Shown piece after piece: positions 50,331 to 64,000 of a DNA stretch of 64,000 bases. The stretch comes from Mycolicibacterium sp. P1-5 (GTDB taxonomy: Bacteria > Actinomycetota > Actinomycetes > Mycobacteriales > Mycobacteriaceae). Position 1 is the stretch's first letter. Each line of letters begins with the position of its first letter. The DNA lies in contig NZ_NPKT01000002.1 in assembly GCF_008329565.1 (NCBI RefSeq), forward strand, positions 248,001-312,000. The letters run 5' to 3'. The notes below the pieces were generated by a model, which was not told the DNA's origin, made no database searches, and saw nothing but the letters and a program-made list of their open reading frames with translations. A program made the translations under genes and the position numbers.

Positions 50331-53300
50331 GTGACCGCGGTTGAAGCGGCCATGATCACCGACCGGATCGCCGAAGTGCTCGGCGTCGACCACACCGACA
50401 TCGACCCGGACGGTGATTTGATCGCGCAGGGGCTGGACTCGATTCGCATGATGGCGCTGGCGGGGCGCTGGCGCCGCGCGGGTTTCGACGTCGACTTCGC
50501 CCGGCTCGCCGCCGCGCCGTCGGTTCGCGCCTGGGCCGACTTGCTGACGACCGCAGCCTCCGCGGACTCGGCACCAACCGAGCCGCGACCGTCCGACGGC
50601 AAGCCTTTCCCGATGGCGCCGATGCAACACGCGATGTGGGTCGGCAGGCACGCCGATCAACAACTCGGCGGCGTTGCCGGCCATCTCTATGTGGAGTTCG
50701 ACGGCGAGGGGGTGGATCCGGAGCGGATCCGGCGGGCGGCCACGCGGCTGGCGGAGCGCCACCCGATGTTGCGTGTGCAGTTCCTGCCTGACGGCAACCA
50801 GCGCATCGGAACCTCGCCTGCCACCTTCCCCGTCGAGGTTGTGGACCTATGCGAGTCCGACGATTTCCAGCACCGGTTGGCCGCGATCCGGTCGGCGAAA
50901 TCGAGACAACAACTCGACGGGCAGGTCTTCGAACTCACGCTGACTCTGCTTCCCGGGCACCGCAGCCGACTGCACGTCGACCTGGACATGCAAGCCGCGG
51001 ACGCGATGAGCTATCGAGCACTGATGGCTGACCTCGCCGCACTGTACCGCGGTGATTCACTCGCCGAGATCGACTACACCTATCAGCAGTACCGTCAACA
51101 ACTTTCGCTGTCAGAACGCTTCGACGACGACCGGCGGTGGTGGTCGGAACGGGTGCCGGAGTTGCCCGACGCACCGGCGCTTCCGGTGGTGCCCGCCGCC
51201 CAGCGGACCGACCCGAACCGGCCCGCTCGCCGCTGGCATTGGCTGGATCCAGACACGCGCGACGGTCTCTTCGACCGGGCCCGTCGCCACGGCGTGACGC
51301 CGGCGATGACGCTGGCGGCCTCGTTCGCCGACACGGTGGGCAGTTGGTCAGCCGACCCGCGATTCCTGCTCAACGTTCCGCTGTTCGGGCGTGAACCGTT
51401 GCACCCCGACGTCGAGAAGGTCGTCGGCGACTTCACCTCGTCGCTGCTGCTCGATGTCGACCTCGCCGATGCCCGCACCCCGACGCAGCGGGCTCGGACA
51501 CTGCAACACACCATGCACGAAGCGGCGGCGCACGCGTCGTATCCGGGGCTGTCGGTGTTACGGGACATCAGCCGCCACCGCGGAACACAGGTGCTCGCGC
51601 CGGTCGTCTTCACCAGCGCCCTTGGCCTCGGCGAGCTGTTCTCCACCGACGTGACAACACAATTCGGCAGGCCGGAGTGGATCATCTCGCAGGGACCGCA
51701 GGTTTTGCTCGATGCCCAGGTGACCGAATTCAACGGCGGCATCCTGCTCAACTGGGATGTCCGGGAGAGTGCGTTCCGGCCCGGCGTCATCGACGCGATG
51801 TTCGCCCACCACATCGATGAAGTGCAGCGCTTGGCTCGTGATGACGACGCGTGGGACAGTCCACGGCGTCCGCTGCTTCCGGCAGCGCAGCGCGCGGTCC
51901 GGGACGCGGTCAACACCACCGCCACGCCCAGCGGAAAGATGTTGCACGACGGTTTCTTTGACACCGCGTTACGCCAACCCGACGCGCCGGCGGTGGTCAG
52001 CAGCATGGGCGAGCTGAGCTATGAAGACCTGCGCAAGCAGGCCCTGGCAGTGGCCGCCGCACTGCGGGCAGGTGGGCTTCCCGACGGGGGAACCGTCGCG
52101 GTAATGGGGCCAAAGACGGCCGAACAGGTTCCGGCACTGCTTGGCATCCATGCGGCCGGCGGGGCGTATCTGCCGATCGGCGTCGACCAGCCGACCGAAC
52201 GCGCGAAGGGAATCCTCGCGACCGGCGCCGTTGACATGGCGCTCGTCTGCGGTGCCGAGCTGCCCGAGCTGCCGGTTCCGTGTATGACGGTCGCCGACGC
52301 GATCGCGCACGGCGGCACGGCCGAATCAACCTCTCTCACTGGCGATCCAGAGCGGTTGGCCTACGTGCTGTTCACCTCCGGCTCGACCGGGGAACCCAAG
52401 GGTGTCGAGGTCACCCACGACGCTGCGATGAACACCGTCGAGTTCATCACCGGACATTTCGCGCTCGGGCCGCAGGACCGGTGCCTGGCGTTGTCCACGC
52501 TCGAGTGCGACATCTCGGTGCTGGATGTCTTCGCGACCCTGGCCACCGGCGGCGCGATCGTCGTGGTCGACGAGGAACATCGCCGCGATCCCGACCACTG
52601 GGTGCGGCTCATCGAACGCCATCGAGTCACGGTGCTGCACTTCCTGCCCGGCTGGCTGGCGATGTTGCTGGACGTCGCGGGACCGCTGCCGACCGTGCGG
52701 GTGGTGCCGACCGGTGGCGACTGGGTCACACCGGCGATGGCACGCCAGCTGCGCGCCCGTGCCCCCGGGGTGCGGTTCGCCGGGCTCGGCGGCGCCACTG
52801 AAACCGCCATTCACAACACCATTTGCGAAGTAACCGACGTTCCCGTGCACTGGACTGCGATTCCGTTCGGAAAACCATTGCCGAACAACCAATGCCGTGT
52901 CATCGGCGCGGGTGGGGCGGACTGCCCGGACTGGGTGGTCGGCGAGTTGTGGATCGGGGGGCGCGGGCTCGCCCGGGGGTATCGGGGCCGGTCCGACCTG
53001 ACCGCCGAGCGGTTCGTCGAACACGACGGCGTGCGCTGGTACCGCACCGGTGACCTGGCCCGCTTCTGGCCGGACGGGACTTGCGAGTTTGTCGGTCGCG
53101 CCGATCACCGGGTCAAGATCAGTGGCTACCGTGTCGAACTCGGCGAGGTGGAAGCGGCGTTGCACCGGGTGCCTGGCGTGCTCGGGGCCGTAGCGGTGAC
53201 GGTCCCCGGGCGCACCGGCTCCCACGACCAGCTGGCCGCCGCCGTTCAACTGGCCACTGAGACCGCCCGCGACTCGCTTCGGGCGCAGCTCGTCAAAGAT

Positions 53301-53757
53301 CTTCCTGCTCACATGGTTCCGCAACACATCGAGGTCTTCGACCGGATCCCGTACAGCTTGGGGGGCAAGGTCGACCGTAACGCCGTCACCAGAGCGCTGG
53401 CAGACCGTGTCGACGCCAGGAGAGCCCACCGGCCCCCATCCGGTTCGGTGCAGTTGGCACTGGCTGCAATCGTCACCGACGTTATCGGTGTGACCCCGAT
53501 AGGAGTCGACGACGACTTCTTCGCCCTCGGCGGCGACTCCGTGTTGGCCACCACCGTCGTGGCACGGATCCGGCAGCGCTTGGACGTGACGGCCATCAGC
53601 GTCGCCGACATCTTCGCCACCCGCACCGTCGAAGCCCTGGCCCGCCGGCTCACCGAGCTGGAGAACGCCGACCGGCTCGAAGCCATCGCCGAGCTGTACC
53701 TCGAAGTGGCCCTCATGGACACCGCCGAGGTCACCTTGGCGCTCACCCGGAGATCTG

Positions 53758-53765
<8 letters not shown>
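50331..53765 (+). CDS. mbtB: MbtB: ArCP-Cy-A-PCP phenyloxazoline synthase
   Basis: NRPS of 1144 residues. Order: aryl carrier domain with Ser37 in GLDSIRMM; cyclisation domain about 92-520 with D219 and S227 in DMQAADAMS, the Cy form of the HHxxxDG motif; adenylation domain about 545-1040 with FTSGSTGEPKG and an intact Asp in ECDISVLD; PCP with Ser1070 in LGGDSVLA. It joins salicylate to Ser or Thr and closes the oxazoline ring. GTG at 50331 after GGGAGG. It ends with an 8-bp overlap into the next NRPS; mbtC and mbtD, which usually follow, are missing. Confidence 0.94.
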
Positions 53766-60182
<6,417 letters not shown>

Positions 60183-60186
<4 letters not shown>

Positions 60187-63100
60187 CCGCGCTCGCCGAC
60201 ATCGAGGATGTCCTGGCCCTTTCGCCGCTGCAACTGGGGCTGTACTCGCACGCCACGCTGATCGGACCCGACGGCGAGGACCCCTACGTCATCGCGATGA
60301 CGGCCGACGTGACGGGCCCGCTCGACGTCACCCTGCTGCGCGACTGCGCCACGGCGATGCTGGCCCGCCACCCGAACCTGCGGGCCAGTTTCTGGCACCA
60401 GGATCTGCCGCGACCGGTGCAGATTGTGCCCGCCTCCGTCGACCTGCCGTGGCAGCAGGTCCTCGCCGCGGATGACTGGCAGGCCGCCGAGCTCGAAAAG
60501 CAGGAGCGCGGTAGATCATTCAGCCTGCACGACGGTCCGCTGATCCGATTCCTTCTGATCGAGCTGGCCGACCAGCGCTGGCGGCTGGTGGTCACCGCGC
60601 ATCACATCGTGATCGATGGCTGGTCATTGCCGGTGTTCATCGGTGAGATGCTCATGCTGTACCGGGTCGGTGGCGACCCGGAGGCGCTGCCCGCGCCACG
60701 GCTCTACCGCGATTACATCGGCTGGCTCACCGAACGCGATTCGCACGCCGGTGAACTCCTCTGGCGACGGCACCTGGCCGGGTTGGCCGGTCCGACAATG
60801 CTTTCGCCGGCATTGGGTGGTGACGGTACGGGACTGCCCAAACGCACCGAGCTTTCACTGCCCGCCGCCGACACCGATCAGTTGGCTGCCGCGGCCCGCT
60901 CTCGGGGCGTCACCCTCAACACGGTCATGCAGATGGCCTGGGCGCTGATCCTGTCCCGGCTGACCGACCGGAATGACGTCGTCTTCGGCGTCACCGTGTC
61001 CGGTCGGCCGCCCGAACTCACCGGCGTGGAAACCATGGTCGGCCTGTTCATCAACACCCTTCCGCTGCGGGTGCTCCTGAACCCGAACAAGACTGTTGCC
61101 GAACAGTGTTCCGCGCTCCAGCGGGAAGCCGCCGAGCTGCGTGACCACAGCTATCTGAGCCACTCCCAGTTACGCACACTGGCCGGCATCGGCGAGATGT
61201 TCGACACTCTGCTGGTCTACGAAAGCTTCCCGCCCGGCGACGTGGTCGGCGGCCAGGAGTTCGCGGCCGGCGAGGTCCGTTTCCGGCCCGCCGCGATGGA
61301 GAGCCTGACCCATTTCCCGGTGACGGTTGCCGCGTACCGCAATACCGCCGAGCTGACCCTGCTGGTCGAGGTCACCGACAACGCCCTGGGCATGATGTCC
61401 CCGGAGACGCTCGGTCAGCGGATATTTCAGACGATGCGCCGCCTGATCGACCGGTGGGAGCGGCCGCTGGGCGGGATCGACATCCTGCTCGACGGCGAAC
61501 TGCCCTCAGTCGATGTGCCCGCACATGGCGCCGTAGGCGTCGGAGTAGCCGGCCGATTCGCCGAAGCCGCTGCCAGACACCAGGATGCGATCGCACTGCG
61601 GTGGGACGACGGCGAGCTGAGTTATCGCCAATTGCATGAGCGGTCGGATCGACTGGCCGGCCTGCTCGCCGAGCGCGGTGTGCACGCCGAAACTCCGGTC
61701 GCCATCCGACTCCCGCGCGGCGCCGACTACGTGGTCGCGATGCTCGGTGTGCTCAAGGCCGGCGGCATGTATGTGCCGCTCGAACAGGAGACGCCGACCG
61801 GCCGGCTCGCCTCGATCCTGGCTCAGACCGGTGCCGCGGTCGTCATCGACGACACCACGATGGCCGCGGCGCAGTCCGCGCCGCGATTATCTGCCCCCAC
61901 CCATCCGGGTCAAGCCGCGTATGTGGTGTTTACCTCCGGTACCACCGGAGAACCCAAGGGTGTCATCGGAACTCACCAGGCCCTGCTCGCCTATATCGAC
62001 GACCACGCCGAGCGGATGCTGAGGCCCCCGGCCGAGCGTTTGGGCCGGCCGCTTCGCATCGGCCATGCCTGGTCATTCGCGTTCGACGCCGCCTGGCAAC
62101 CGCTGGCTGGGCTGCTGTTCGGTCACACCGTGCACCTCATCTCGGAGCACGATCGCCGGGACGCCGAGGCGCTCGTCGAGATCATCGAACGGCACGGGAT
62201 CGACATGCTCGACGTCACCCCGTCACTGTTCACCAGCCTGCGCCGACTGGGTCTGCTGAATTCCGGCCGGCTCTGCGTGCTCGCGCTTGGCGGCGAGGCG
62301 GTGGGGGCGGTCGACTGGGCTGACATTCGAAAATCGTGCACTGGAACACTGTTGGCTGCGCACAACTGTTATGGCCCAACCGAGACGACTGTCGAAGCCG
62401 TCGTCGCCGCGATCATCGACCACGCCACGCCGGTGATCGGTTATCCGACCCGATCGACACGCGCTGCCGTGCTCGACTCCTGGTTACAGCCGGTCCCGGA
62501 TGGCGTGGTGGGGGAGTTGTACCTGGCCGGAGAGCAGCTGACTCGGGGCTACCTCGGCCGTCCCGCCGAGACCGCGGCGCGCTTCGTCGCCGCACCGGGT
62601 GGCGGCCGGATGTACCGCACCGGAGACCTGGTGCGCCGCGATGGTGACGGCGCACTGGCTTTCGTCGGCCGGGCCGACGACCAGATCCAGGTTCGCGGAC
62701 ATCGCGTCGAGCCGGGTGAGGTCGAGGCGGTCCTAGAGGAGCTGCCCGGCGTTCGGCATGCTCACGTCGCGGTTCAACGGCACTCGGCCGGCCCTCGGCT
62801 GGTCGCGTATATCGCCGGCGATGTGACCGTATCCGAATTTCGTCCGCTACTGCGAAACCGGTTGCCGCGCTATATGCTTCCGCACCGGCTGATCGTCGTC
62901 GACACGATCCCGCTGACCGCCAACGGGAAGGTCGACGAGGCCGCACTGGCGGCCACCGTCTCACCCGAGGAGGCGCCGGAGCCACCGAGCACCCGGACGG
63001 AAATCGCGCTGGGCCAGGCGGTCACGGAGCTGCTCGGCCTGTCCGGCGTCGACATCGATGCTGACCTGCTGGAGCTGGGGCTCGACAGTATCGCCGCGCT

Positions 63101-64000
63101 GTCCCTGGTCCAGCTCGCGCGCGGAGCTGGGTTGACGCTTCGCGCCCGGTTGGTCCTCGAGTGCGGCACGTTGCGCGAACTCGCGGCCGCAGTCGATCGC
63201 GACACTGCCGACGACCTCGCTGCCGGACCAGAGCCACCGGGCCCCATCCCGGCTCTGCCTGCCGTGCACTGGCTCTACGAGCACGGCGACCCGCGACGGC
63301 TGTCACAGGTGGAGGCGATCCGATTGCCTGCCGATGCCACCGCCGCGCGGTTGCGCCTGCTCCTGGATGGCTTTGCCGCCGGGCACGAAATGTTCCGCAG
63401 TCGGCTCGACCGTTCGACGATGGCGTTCCTCCCGAGCGGCCGGGACAGCATTCCCCTGACCGAGGTGGTGGTCTCCGGTGACCTCGGCGACGCCGTCACC
63501 GCACATGGCGCCGCCGCGGTCGACCGACTCGATCCCGAGCGCGGGCATATGACCGAAGCGCTGTGGCTGCACCAATCCGGCGATGCGGGCGTGCTCGTTC
63601 TCGTGGTCCACGTGCTCGCGATGGACCCCGCGTCGTGGCGGATCGTGCTGGGCGAGTTGGTGGCCAACTGGTCGGCGGCCGGAAACGCCGAAGCGGGCCC
63701 CGTGAGCGGCGAGCGAGTCAGCTATCGCCGATGGGCACACGCACTCGCAGAGCGTGTGACCGACCTCAGCACCGTCGACTTCTGGCTCGCGCAGGTCGAC
63801 GGCGAAGATCCGGCCCTGGGCGCCAGGCGAATACGTCCCGGGGTTGATCGGTTCGGCGACCTCGCGATCACCGTGTCGGTCACCGAGACCGACGTCACCT
63901 CTGCACTGCTGCGTGCCCCGACACCTATCCAAGACGTGCTGGCCGACGCGTGTGCGCGATTGATCGTCCGCTGGCGTGCGCAGCGCGACGATCCCAGCCC
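60183..64000 (+). CDS. mbtF: MbtF-like NRPS (C-A-T-E), cut by the right edge
   Basis: NRPS reading openly to the edge, at least 1272 residues. A C domain opens with LALSPLQLGLYSHATL and has HHIVIDGWS at residue 140. The A domain has FTSGTTGEPKG near 584 and a normal Asp in FAFDAAWQP near 634. T has Ser969 in LGLDSIAAL. A fourth domain from about 1015 is epimerase- or C-like: VHVLAMDPASWRIVL, in which the first His of HH is Val. The sequence follows M. tuberculosis MbtF, which adds the terminal hydroxylysine. GTG at 60183 overlaps the previous stop by GTGA. Confidence 0.92.

Overview
The window is 64 kb of high-GC actinobacterial DNA that reads as a rapidly growing mycobacterium (Mycolicibacterium type). 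Several things point this way: MmpL/MmpS and PapA proteins, a trehalose polyphleate (TPP) type lipid locus, the Sdh1 operon, a mycobacterial AAC(2') acetyltransferase next to two 5-oxoprolinase subunits, LysG/LysE, IdeR-type iron boxes and a mycobactin-type siderophore cluster. Family names come from reading motifs and from memory of the families. No search was run.

Layout. (1) 1-10.35 kb: TPP-type glycolipid locus. A large polyketide synthase runs off the left edge and is divergent from papA3-mmpL10-'PE' esterase; fadD23 and a Sap/GAP-like membrane protein follow on the other strand. (2) 10.4-16.05 kb: a flavin reductase, the four-gene Sdh1 operon with two CRP-like sites upstream and a terminator downstream, and a PEP mutase/isocitrate lyase family enzyme. 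(3) 16.06-19.9 kb: a marR-mmpS-mmpL operon. (4) 20.08-24.5 kb: a tight six-gene operon, lysE-fecB2-VUT transporter-pxpB-pxpC-aac(2'). (5) 24.6-33.4 kb: a CRP-linked small membrane protein, a two-component system beside an RclC-like protein, a siderophore-interacting protein with a TetR regulator and a divergent P450 sharing a clear palindrome, lysG, and a POT peptide transporter. (6) 33.4-37.4 kb: a DeoR regulator, a mannitol-type PTS EIICBA that apparently starts at CTG, and a divergent zinc dehydrogenase. (7) 37.5-45.1 kb: a CsbD/coiled-coil pair, truncated haemoglobin N, glutaryl-CoA-dehydrogenase-like and semialdehyde dehydrogenase genes with a divergent XRE-cupin regulator, a sulfatase and an SRPBCC protein. 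(8) 45.2-64 kb: mycobactin-type siderophore cluster: mbtK, tandem IdeR boxes, an iron-regulated GjpA-like envelope protein, mbtI, mbtA, a second pair of IdeR boxes, then mbtB, a dimodular mbtE-like NRPS and mbtF, which runs off the right edge.

The most unusual feature is the siderophore assembly line. In classical mycobactin clusters the PKS genes mbtC and mbtD sit between mbtB and mbtE and supply the 3-hydroxy acid unit. Here mbtB overlaps directly with a C-A-T-C-A-T NRPS. Its second adenylation domain has Leu where the conserved Asp that binds the alpha-amino group should be. The simplest reading is that this extra module loads a carboxylic acid without an alpha-amino group, for example a hydroxy acid, and so replaces the PKS step. 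The GjpA-like envelope protein behind the same iron boxes, and a hairpin just in front of mbtI, are further candidates for undescribed biology.
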